The notes under the pieces: generated by a model | Told to the model about the DNA's origin: nothing | Seen by the model: only the letters and a program-made list of their open reading frames with translations | The model's database searches: none | Translations under genes and position numbers: made by a program | DNA from: Paroedura picta | Taxonomy: Eukaryota > Chordata > Lepidosauria > Squamata > Gekkonidae | NCBI RefSeq assembly: GCF_049243985.1 | Contig: NC_135375.1 | Coordinates: 52,092,174-52,156,173, forward strand | Direction: 5' to 3' | DNA: 64,000 bases | Shown: positions 23,901 to 35,900 of the stretch, in pieces | Numbering within the stretch: position 1 is the stretch's first letter | How the letters are laid out: the number at the start of each line of letters is the position of its first letter

Positions 23901-26900
23901 TTTTTATATCACTCCTCAAGCAATTAAGATGGTAAAGCAGAGCACCCCGTCTGAGCCAAAAAACGGCTGAAGAATAGGGCAAGGCGGCACCTCCCCGCAT
24001 CCAAACCCGTGCAACCTCATGGAGCACATTGGGAAGGAGATGCATGGAAGTCCTTTCCCATGGGAATGGGAGGAAGGGAGGGGGAGGGGAAGGACCACCA
24101 TGAGGAAAGGGGCATGCCAAAACACTCAAAATCGCAGGTGCTGTGAAAAACTGAATGCACACATTTCTGTACTGAACACCTCCAAAATAGACTTTTTGTT
24201 GTTATCCATTCAGTCGTGTCCGACCCTCGGCAATTCTATAGGAAAGCCTACGCCATGTGCCCCTGTCTCTGACTCTGGTCATAGATTCTTCCAGATTAAG
24301 CTTCCGCATAACTACCTCTGCATAAAGGTTAAAAAGAAGGGGTAATAAGATACACCCTTGTCTCACTCCTTGGCTGACCTTGAACCGATCTGTGTCTCCA
24401 TATATTGTTTGTACTGTGGCCACCTGGTTGGTGTACAATGAACTGATGAGGTGGATGAGTGAGGCGACACTCCCAATTCATGTAAGGCATCCCATAGCTT
24501 CTTGTGATCAACACAAACACTTTAGAATAATCAATAAAGCATAGATAGATGGCCTTTTGATATTCATGTGTTTTTTCAAGAATCCAGCACAAATTTGCAA
24601 TGTTACTTTGTTAGACTTTGTTAGACCACATTTAAAAAATGAAAATCAGATTTCTGGGGATTATTTTGCTTTGGGGCAAGTGAAGAGGCAATTCAGCTTC
24701 ATGCCAGAAAAGGTGAATTTCAATGCGGAAATGGACGAAAAACTCGACCCTTCAAAAGTGGAAAACTGAAAAATATCCCTAGTATGGAAATGGTCCTGGA
24801 GTTTCCATTCTAGGGTTTTGTAGAAGATAAGAAAGGTGGTGGGTACAGGCCCATATTGAATTCTAGAAAATTAAACAAGTTTTTGAAAATGTCAATGTTC
24901 AGAGTGGTTTCACTTTCTTCTGTCATTGAATTCCTTGTTCTAGGTGTATGGTTCACAGTTCTTGATTTAATGTATTCCTGTTTTCATATTTCTACTCACC
25001 AATCTCACAGGAAATTTTTACTGTTCAGACAGGATTCTGAAGTATTCCATTGCACTTCCCTCCCTACCACACCAAGGTTATTTACTAAGTGTAGAGCTGT
25101 AGTGGTGATGCATCTGCAGGATTGCTCTATATTCTCATAGACCGTTTATGCACTGGAGGTTTCATGCTGGGCTGCAGGCTGGAGTTTTAGTTGTGGCAGG
25201 TTGCCTCACCTCTTCCTGCACCCACGTGGGGGAGCATTTGGTCTGGTGTGCCTCACCCGATTAGTGCTCCTGCACAGGAGCGGGGGCAGTGAAGTTCCCA
25301 GTGCATAAACGCTCATATCTACACAACTGGCTTATTATGGCCCTGGTTGGGATCTACTAAATGGTCATGTGCACTGCATCATTTTCATCTGTAACAAATT
25401 AGGCCTAGTGGTGAACTGAGTAAAGTTATGCCTTTCTGAGCAACTGTACTGCTCAGAAAGTGCAATCCTTTGGTGTCTCCCTCGATGCCACCATAGGGAG
25501 AGGCTTTCTCCCTGCAGACTGGGCTAAGAGCATTAAGGCAGTGATGTTAGATTGCATTAGGAAGTGTTGGCAGCCAGTGAGGACAATTCAACGGTTATTG
25601 GAGCTTATGAATTGGACTACTGCAGTGATTCCATTAGCAAGACTATACATGTAGAGCTTGCAAATCTGGTTTGTAAAAAAGTATGAACCTAAGCAACTTG
25701 CAAGATGCTGCTTTTTGATACCTCAGGTGGTGGTCTGGTCTTTATATTGGTGGGTAAATGACAAAATTTGTTCTCAGGATCCAGTTTGATTTCTGGGTTT
25801 CTCACATCACCTTGACCATGGATGCTTTCTTGTCGGGTTGAGGTGCTGATTGTGAGGGTCTCTTGGTACAGCATCAGTGGCTTTTGATGCAAAATATTTC
25901 CCATATTAATGTCCTGGAAATTTGTGAGGTAAGATTTGCCCTTACTTCCTTCTCAGATATTTTCTAAGACAAGAGGGAGCTGATCCAGATGGACAACACC
26001 ACAACAGTGTATTATTTCAGCAAACAAGGAATGTATTATTTCAACTTACAAATTCCTAGAGAGTTTGCTTAGAAGCAATAGCAGCATGAGAAATAGCCAT
26101 GAGTATTGTGGTCTTTCCCAACTTGAGCAGGGTCTTTCAGGCCAATTACAAATGGTCCATCCAGACAAATATATCAGGTTGAGTTTTGAGACCTGGGGGT
26201 ATCCACAAGCGGACTTCTTTGCCACAGCCGAGTTCAAGAAAGCATCAGAGTTCTGGTTCCTGGCAGGCAGTGACTCAACTTCCCTGGGGGACACATTCCA
26301 GATCTTTTGGTCAGGCACACTCTTTTACATTCTCTTCATTCCCTCTCCAGAACAAGGTTTTAGGGAAGATGCTAATCGATTGGATGGATTGTATCCTAGT
26401 AGCTCCTTCTGACCCTGCCATATCTGATTCTTGGACCTACTATGCCTAGTGGGCAGGAACTACATACTGTTCCCCACAGCCTTAGCACTGCTGAGGACCC
26501 AGGATGTCCACTGAGAGTGTTGTATTACAACGGAATCTAGACTTCCTGCTTAAGGTAGTTTCCAAGTTCCATCTAACACAGGAAATTGTCCCACTGATAG
26601 CCCTACATATCCTTCATGTTAGGAGGGCCCTCCTCTACTAGTTAGAAAGAGCCAAACCATAAGTACAAAGCACATTTGGGGTGCCATGTCTTCTCAACAT
26701 GAAAGCACACTCTAAACAAGTGCATGGGTCATCTGCTTCCTTTAATCAGTGAGTTTCCCTTCTGGAATCTCTAAGATGTTGACCTGGTTGACAGAGACAG
26801 TGTGAAACACTATGCTTTAGATCTTCAGGTAAGGAGAGGCAGATGTGGGCAAGGCTGTTTTGCAGGCTGTGTTCCAGTGATAGGCTCACTTCACTCCCTC

Positions 26901-29900
26901 TGGTGACTGGCTCGCTAATGGTCACAATATGGGGCTGCATGAGAAGACAGAAGATGAAACAGAGTTGCACTTACCTGTAACTATTATTCATCTATGACTT
27001 CTGTGCAGACACATGTTGGCTCCCTCCTGCCCTGCTGTAAGCTCTCACAGGACCCATTGTGCCAGGAAGGGGGCTCGCAGCAGCTTAGCCGAAACTGAGG
27101 GAAGAGGTGCCCATCATTGGAGCACACTGCTTTAGGTGGAATCCTCCACATGCACTGGCTCTGAAACTTTTTGTAGTTTTTAATCTAGAAAGAAAATGTC
27201 TGTGGCCAGTCTATGCAGGTGTAGTTCCAATGCGTGCCTGCACAGAACTCAAACAACAGTTACAGGAAATGCAACTCAGTTTTCAATTCTTCAATTGTTC
27301 ATCCTTTCTGTAATCTGCCTCTGATTATATTGCAAAGTGTTTTTCATTCCTTGTATTTTCTTTCAGTATACCTCTGGGTTGGAGACAGAAGCTGTTTGAC
27401 TTCCTTAGCTGGGCCCCCATATACCACCTACCTCCAAGCAGCATGTCTCCCAGTTCTAACTCCTAACTGGATTCTGGGCATTACCTGGGACTTCAGAAGT
27501 GTCTGTGTAATAGAAGCTCCTGCATGAATTGTCCTTTCATGAATAGTGCATCCTTCTCTGTAAGATGAAATCATGTGGGAATAATTAAATACATCTATCA
27601 TTAAGTGTTGTGGAGGAAAAAAAGGAGTTGCAGAGTTTGGTTATGCCAATATTGAAGAAGAGTCTACTTTAGAAATAAAATAATTCATACTATTTAGCCA
27701 GATAATTGATATTGAAACATTTTAGGCTTATATAAATAACCCTTCTTAAATCACAGCTAGAGAAATCTAGACCAAGGCAACTCATTCGGATTCACTTGCA
27801 GAATAAACATGTATGAAGTGTGGTTAGCTAATACTGCCATCTTGATAGAGCAAAATAATTTTTATATTTAATATTAGTGTCTACTTATATTTTATAGATG
27901 TTTGTGAATATAAAGATATGAATGAGAGCAAAGTGAGTACATTGAGTAACTGGACTACACCAATTAATTGGACTGTTACAACATTTAAAACAACACCGCA
28001 AATGTCAACCTACATCACTGCTTTTGTGGTCTGTAATTTTGATTATGTCACTGCAACTGTGAAGGGCAATGAGGTGAATAAGTCTGTTGAATTTGTGATT
28101 AACTTTTTACATATTTGCATTTGAGACTATATTCTAATATACTATATAGTAAAGATATACTATAAAGAGCAGGGGGGCTTCAAAGATTTACAGGGGGCTC
28201 ATTTTCCTCTCCCTTACTATTTCTTCTTTCTGTTTCTGGAAAACTCCCATATCATCTCTGCTTTTCCTTCTCATTTTCTTACCCACCAACCAACCTACTA
28301 TCCTTTATCTGCCCCCTTCAGCTTTTCCTTCCGTCTTCCACTCCAGGGAAAGTCTGGCCCAAGAGTCAACTTTTGGGCTAAGCCAAGTTGCAAGGTGGGA
28401 AACACGCGCCCCCACACTATTCCTCTTTTTCTTTTCCTGGCAGCTCCCATATGAGCTTATATGCTCACAAGCTTTCTTGTTTGCCTTCTCTCTTTCCTTC
28501 TCACCAATCAACCTACCTTTTATCCTCCCCCCTAAGTCTATAGCTTTATTTATTGATTGATTACATTTATGTTCCGCCTTTCTCCCTAATGTGGGAACAG
28601 AGCAGCTTACATCATTCTTCTCTCCTCTGCCATTTCATTCTCAAACAACCCTGTGAGGTAAGGTTGGATGAGATCATGTATCTGGTCCAAGGCCACTGAG
28701 CAAGCTTCCATGGCACAAGTGAGGATCTGAACCTGAGTCTCCCAGATACTAGTCTGAAATTTATCACTATACCACAATGGCTTATGTGGGGCAGCTGCTG
28801 GTGAACAGTAGCAAGCAGTTGTTCCCTGGTGAATTGTACAAACCGCCTGGTGGCTGCTGTAGAATCATAGAATCATAGAGTTGGAAGGGGCCATACAGGC
28901 CATCTAGTCCAACCCCCTGCTCAACGCAGGATCAGCCCTAAGCATCCTAAAGCATCCAAGAAAAGTGTGTATCCAGCCTTTGCTTGAAGACTGCCAGTGT
29001 TGAATGCTGATGAATGCTGCTTCAAAGGCCAAAAGAGCCCTGGAAAGGGCCCTGCTCCCATCTCTTCGTTTTTGCTGACAGAAACCAAGGCTGTTATTGA
29101 GGTTGCCTAGGAATGGCCATTGAATTTGCTTCTGTTATTTGGTGTGTGGTGGTTACCTCCCCATTGTAGCTTTTCAGATTTTGAGTCTTTTCTGCAAACC
29201 TGGGATGCTTTTCATGTTTGTAGAAAGATGTATCTTGTCTGTTCATAGCTCTAGTCTCTGAAGTTCACTCTCTGAATATTTGGCCATGTTGCAAATAAGA
29301 TATATTGATTTGAAAATAGTAATCGAATATTGTGAAATTGCAAGCTTCCATACTCTGATTTGTTTATAGTATGATAGAAACTCATGTGGGTGTTCAGAGA
29401 ACATAGATAAATGAGTTCATTGAGGACCTACTTTCCACATATCAGAAGCTTTATTCTCTTTCCGAGATTGCCTGTCACACATCTCAAAGTTAATTTGACA
29501 GAAACCCCTTCTTTATTCCTTCTTGGAACAAGCAAAATCCCTTTGATATTTAATGCTACAGTACACTTCCATGGATAGAGCGCACTGCAGAGAAGCCATT
29601 TGTTTTAAGGGTATACACTGTACTGCCCTCATAGCTTGATCTCATCAAATCTTGGAAGCTAAGCAGGGGCAGTACTTGGAAGGGAGACTGATAAATCCTT
29701 GGTGACCTTCTGGTGGGAAACATCGTCAAAGCAGAAAGTTACTTCCAGAATATACAGCTATCCATGAAAGTAGGGTTGTTGGCCATAATAACAATGTCCC
29801 TTCTTCCTGATAGATACGAATTTGGGCTCAGAAAGATGCAATTAAAGATGGGTGTGCTGACTACGCATTAAATATCACTGGACCAATCTTTTCATTTATG

Positions 29901-32900
29901 GAAGACTTTTTAAACGTTAATTATCCTCTCGTAAAAACAGGCAAGTTGACCTAATGTTTTAAAATGCAATGTTCAAAAACATTTAGAAAAATTATGAGGT
30001 GTTTTTTAGAGTGGAAAATATGTATTCTTGGAAATGCTGTTTATCTTTTCATTGTTTATTTTTTTAAAATTTATATTGTAGAACTAACAAAAGATTTGCA
30101 GAATAGCTGTGTGGCTTGTTATGGTGTTAGCCAGAAAGCTGTATCTTTCTATGCAGTGAACCTATACTACCTCCAAGCAGGTTATAACCTCAAAAAGTTC
30201 ACTAGTTAGTCCCTAATGTGCCCTCCCAACTTTATTTAGCTGTTGACTGGTTGTTCCTGAAATGTTGCAGTCTATCACCTTTTCTTACCTAATCATTTAA
30301 ATTTTGCTGTGGAAACATCTCTAGACATGGCCCTGGGCAATGCAAGTCTACAGATGTGACATTGCATTCCCTCCCCCTTGTGCCCAGTTGCTGCAGTGAT
30401 AGAGCAAAAGGGGACACAACAGCCAGGCAAGGAGTGTGTAGCTGTTTGCTATTTGCCTGTCCTCGATCCCTTCCCTCCTCCCCCCTGCCTTGTACTGCCG
30501 CTGTCCCCTTTCACTCTTCTACTTGGCTTTCAGCACTGGCAAGAGGTGAGTTGCAGCGGCCAGGGAAGGAGTGCACAGGCATTTATTTCCTTTCCTTCCC
30601 GCTTTGCTCTGCTGCTGCTGTCTGCTCCCCCTCAGTTGGGGGAGCACACGGAGGAGCACCCAAATCCCATGCTGACCCCTATGCAGCTGGCCGGGTGGCT
30701 TTCCTGCATTTCCTGGGTGGAGGGGAAGACAGAGAAAAGCCGGCAGCATAGAGGCCAGCACAAGCTTTGGGCATTCTTCCACATGCTCTCCTGACTAGGG
30801 ATGGTGGAAGTCAGATCATGCTGATGGAATGGATTGTGGGGGGGAAGGGAAGGAAGGGTGATGAACGGCTGAGCACTCTTTCCCTGGCGGCGCAACCTAT
30901 ACACACACCCTTCCTTCCTTCCTTCCTTCCTTCCTTCCTTCCTTCTTTCCTTCCTTCCTTCCTTCCTTCCTTCCTTCCTTCCTTCCTTCCTTCCTTCCTT
31001 CCTTCCTTCCTTCCTTCCTTCCTTCCTTCCTTCCTTCCTTCCTTCTTCCTTTCAACTGGTGCCTTGAGATCAGTTATTTCTTTCTCTTGAGATCAGTTAT
31101 TTCTGAAGATCTACAGGCCCTCACCTGGAAGTTGGCAATATAGGTGCCCAAAGACATCCCCTGCCATGATGTTTCCACGTAGATTATAAGTGAGAATAAG
31201 ATCCTCGCATTTTTTTACAATCATTTTTGTTTTCTCTGGAATACTAAATAAAACATTTGAAGTACTTTTTCTCTTTCCCCCTTATCTTACATGATGTACA
31301 CTATGCCATTGCCTGTGCCTCAATTCTCCCTCCTCTTCCCCATATAATTGGCCTGTTCCTTTCCACTGACTCAGTCCTTTTTGCATCCAAGCATACCACT
31401 CTTTCCCTAATCCTCAAGCAGCCATTTTTAAATTAGTTCTTCTCCAGCTACCACCCATTTCCCCTTTTATCCTTGGACTCCAAACTCCATGAGCTTACTC
31501 ACACTATCTCAACATTCTTTCTTCTCTTTTCTTTCTTGACCCTCCATAATCTGACTTCTATCTAATTCTCTGTACTACAAGAAAACTGCAGTCTGTAAAA
31601 TTACTGATCATTGCTGCCTTTGATACCACTGATCATTATTTCTTGCCTGATGATTTATGTCCCATCCTAATTTTTTGTGACTGTTCTCAGCTGATTCTCT
31701 TTCTTCCTGACAAATTGTTCATTCAAAGTTTCTTCCTTGCTGAAACTTAGTCTAAGTACTTGTAACAAAGGTGAATGCATGAAACTTCCTTATAATGAAT
31801 CAAACCGTTGGTCTGTTAAGCTCAGCACTTACTCATATTGGCAGAAGCTCTTTAAAGTTTCAGGCAGTGGTTTTTCACTTAATCTAATATCTGATTGAAA
31901 CAAGGACCTTCTGCATACAAACCAGACACTCCGCTACTGAGACCCAGCCCCTCTCCCTATACATTCTTCCTCTGTTTACCTCCATATCCAACTCTATCCC
32001 TGTATTTTTCGGGTATGCAAATTTTGAACTGCCTGGGACAGGATCTTGTCTTCTTGTGCCTTGTGTATTGATGGTACTGCATAAATAAATAATAAAATCC
32101 CATGAACAAAAGATGTCAGATTTTGGGATGTGATAGTCTAAACTAAGTCCTTGTTACTTTTGAAATTAAAGATACTTTTCTCCCTCTGTTTAAACCAATT
32201 CAGATCTGATTGCACTTCCTGATTTGGGAGCTGGTGCTATGGAAAACTGGGGGCTAATGACTTTCCAGGAAGAATTCTTACTATATTGTCCACAAGATAA
32301 ATTCACAGGAACAAAAAATGGGGTTCGCCAGACTGTTTGCCATGAAGTAGTACACCAGGCATGTGGTAAAATATTCATTACTTTATCTAAAATATTGATA
32401 TCTTGTGCCTTCAACCACAAGGGAACAGTTCCATCCTCTGTATCAGTGGTTCCCAACTGACCTAGTGTCGCAACTCCTACAGCAGGGACGGCAGCACGTA
32501 TGTGCATGGGAGCCCATGCGCATATGCTGTCGCCACCACTGCTGCTCCTGCTCACTGTGGTGCTGGCCTCCTCCCTGCTCCCTCAGTGAGCTCCAAGGTG
32601 GCGCAGAGGAGGCCAGCGCTATGCTGTTGGTGTGGTGGCTGCAGCCACCGCAACTGCCGCTCCTGCTCACTGCAGCACTTGCCATGGCACTGGCCTCCTC
32701 TACGCAGCGTCTGTGAGCTCTGAGATGGTGTGGAGGAGGCCAGCACCATTTTGTCGCCACCGTGACCCCCGGGAAAGAGGCGAATGACCCTTCGAGGAGT
32801 CGTGGCCCCCATTTTGAGAACCACTGGTCTATGTGACAGCCTTTTAAATACTTGAAGATGGTTATCAGATCCCCTGGAAGTGGGCGAGTAGCATTTTAAC

Positions 32901-35900
32901 ATTTGTTTAGCTAGAGCAGCCTTTTCAAACTTTTGACCATGGAGGAGCCCCTAGAATATGTTTTTAGGCTTCAAGGAGCCCTGGAAGTGATATCAGCTGG
33001 CCACACCTCCCTGCCATGCCCCCTGGAAGTGACATACATTAACAGGCAGTCTTGAGGAAGACTGAGAGGTGAGAGACAGGACGTGGTTTAAGGCAGGAGT
33101 AGGCATCCAGGCTCCATCCCCTCCCAGGCATGCTCTGGAGGGGGGTGGGGGAACAATGGAAGCAGATGGTTCCCTAGTTTGTGGCTAAATCCATTAAGGC
33201 AGGAGGGGAAATGCCACTGACCCCCGTCAGAATGCCCGTGGACCCCTGGTTGGGTATCTCTGAGCTAGAACTGTTTTTAGTAAATACATACAAAGAAGTA
33301 GTACTTAATGATAACTTGTAAAATTCAATAGCAGATGAAAATTTAATAAATTAGTTTAGAAAACTGTAATGACAATACAAATCCTCAAATATATATCAGA
33401 TTTTGATAAACAGCTGTTTTTACATATCTGCCAATGTCAGATACGGCCATTTTCCTGCAGTATTTTATTAAGTTAAACATGTTTTATATCTAGAACATTT
33501 TTTTACAAATTACAAGTTTATGATTTGAGAAGGGCTGCTTTTCAAGCCTCATTGCGATATTCCACATTGTCTAATAAATAAGTGCCTCTTCTAAATTAAA
33601 ATGCAAATAATGGGAGAGCTATGCATGGCTGTGTTATAAAACCACAAACGCTTTCCTTTTAAATGCTAATGTTTACCATTTGTGGCTTTTCTAAAGGGAC
33701 TTTTAGCTACTAAATTCCCATCAATGGGAAAGTATTGCAGAACTCCGTTATTTATGCATATTACTTAAAATCTTAAATTAGTGTCTTGACAGTAGGATCC
33801 TGACAATTGTATGAAAGAATATGTTCTTACTGTCCTGTTTTAGTGGTTTGGAAACCTGGTTACTATGCATTGGTGGAATGACATATGGCTTAATGAGGGA
33901 TTTGCCACTTACTTTGAATATCTGTGTTCATATTTCATTGAACCCAGTGTGCCTCTGGTAGGTATGAATTTAAATTATTAGAGCTTTTCTTATACTTTTC
34001 CTTTGTTGCCTAGTCTAGTTGTTAGTGCCTTGAAATATGTGGAAGATGTAAAAGTTTTGGGATATCCTCTGTCAAAATATCCTGAATGGGCTCCCTCCTG
34101 TCAATGAGGCTGTGCTTAATTCTCACTGTCAATTGGAGGGACCTCTTCAACACAGAGGAAGCTACTATGCCACGCTGTCCCGTTTTTTGCCTCAGCATGG
34201 CTCTCCTGATCTTTTCCCAGGACTGCACAATGAGCCCTTGCCCCACTGCTGCCCTCTATTGTTGTCTTCTGCCAGCAATTAAAGAATTGTTTTGTTTGGT
34301 ATTCCCCTCACTAACTCATATTAGCTGTTTGTGTGGGGTTTTTTTGTGTTTATATTTTTTGTTTTTCATTTAATTGTTTTCATCATAATGTCGGGTGGGC
34401 GGTCCAACGTTAGATCTGGGCTCCCTGGGTTCATCTGAATGATCTGATTGCCTCACTCCCATATTAGCAACCTGATATCCCTCAGCTAACTGGGACAGTT
34501 TGGGGGGTTAGTCAGGTTAGTTAGTGCTCATCTGTTGCCTAACATTGATAGTGTGGATTGGTTTTAATGGTTTTAACTATGGGTTTTATTGTAACTTTTA
34601 TCTTGTAAACCGCCGTGAGCCTAAGGGAACAGCAGTATAAAAGTTTAATAATAATAATTATTATTATTAAACTTTTATACTGCCGTTCCCTTAGGCTATT
34701 ATTATTATTTCAATATATTTCTATTTTAACTGTTTTTATTGTCTGAAATGTTTTAATGTTCACTGCCTTGAGGTTGTGGAAATATATTTTAAATAAAAAT
34801 AATAAATAAAAGAGTAACTTGGAATATCTTTTGTTTTTAGGTAAATCTCAGTGTTTTATGGTTATTTTCAGAACAAAGCCTTTACCAATAACATTCTGTT
34901 ACCTATTCTGGAAATGGATGATGAAATGTCAACTTGGTCTTTATCAGACAAAGGAGAAACAGAAGAAACAGATTCATTGAATGAACGGTTTAATGAACAC
35001 ACATATCAGAAGGTAAAAACAGAAAAGTCTTTTAAACTAAGTTATTGTACAAGAATATTCACACAAGACTTGAAAAGAAACAGCACTGAATTCTTACTGA
35101 AAATCACTGTAGTGATACTTTTATCACATTACACAAACCGAGGAGCCTGGTGTTTCTGCTGCAATGAATTGTTGGCAAAGCCTTTATGACGAGGGGAACC
35201 TACATGTATATCAGAGCTCCATGGAGAGAAAAAGATGTCAATTAGAATATGTGGAAGGATGCTTCATTCAGATAAGTGGTTCTTTTTCAATATTATGGGC
35301 ACAGAGCTACCCAAATGATCATGTATACACTTAGACTGGTACAAACGTGAAGTTGTTGGATTACCTTATGCTCACAAAGGAGTCTGAATAGGTACAGGCA
35401 CATTTCTTTCACCATTCAGAAAACACACGTCCTTAGATTAATGTGATTAGAGAAGATGGTCTCTAAGGCATCGGTCGTGATTGTAACACAGGTTTGAATC
35501 CTTTACAGAATTTCATAAGAGATGTTACAAATGACTTTTAGTCTCCTGTACATCATTTATTAATGTTACAAAGGGTGCCATAGAATGCGCATACACATTG
35601 ATGTGTCTTTCTCATTTGATGTAAACAATGATCATTCACATACCGCTTTTAGTACACAAACATTCTTTTAGGGGAACTAAGCTTGAGTCCAGTGGCACCC
35701 ACCTAAGCTTTATTCAAGGTGTAAGCACTTGTGTGCACAGCATGCTTTGTCATGAAATGGATGATATAAGTAGAGAGTGCGTCATGGATTAGTACACAGC
35801 ATACTGAAGATGCTTACCAGATACTGGGTTATTACAGAAATAACAAGCTAAGTTTATCAGGTCATGGTTTGTTTGTGTCCAAGTTTGGGGTGAAAATATA

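Noticed and set aside
30356-30904. Overlapping open frames on both strands in intron 4
   Set aside because: There is no recognisable domain, no conserved start context and no splice support. The stretch is merely GC-richer with repeated words.
32359-32367. GT donors 4 and 7 bases after the exon 5 GC donor
   Set aside because: Using either would shift the frame into exon 6 and lose WFGNLVT and the third zinc ligand. Only the GC site keeps the frame.
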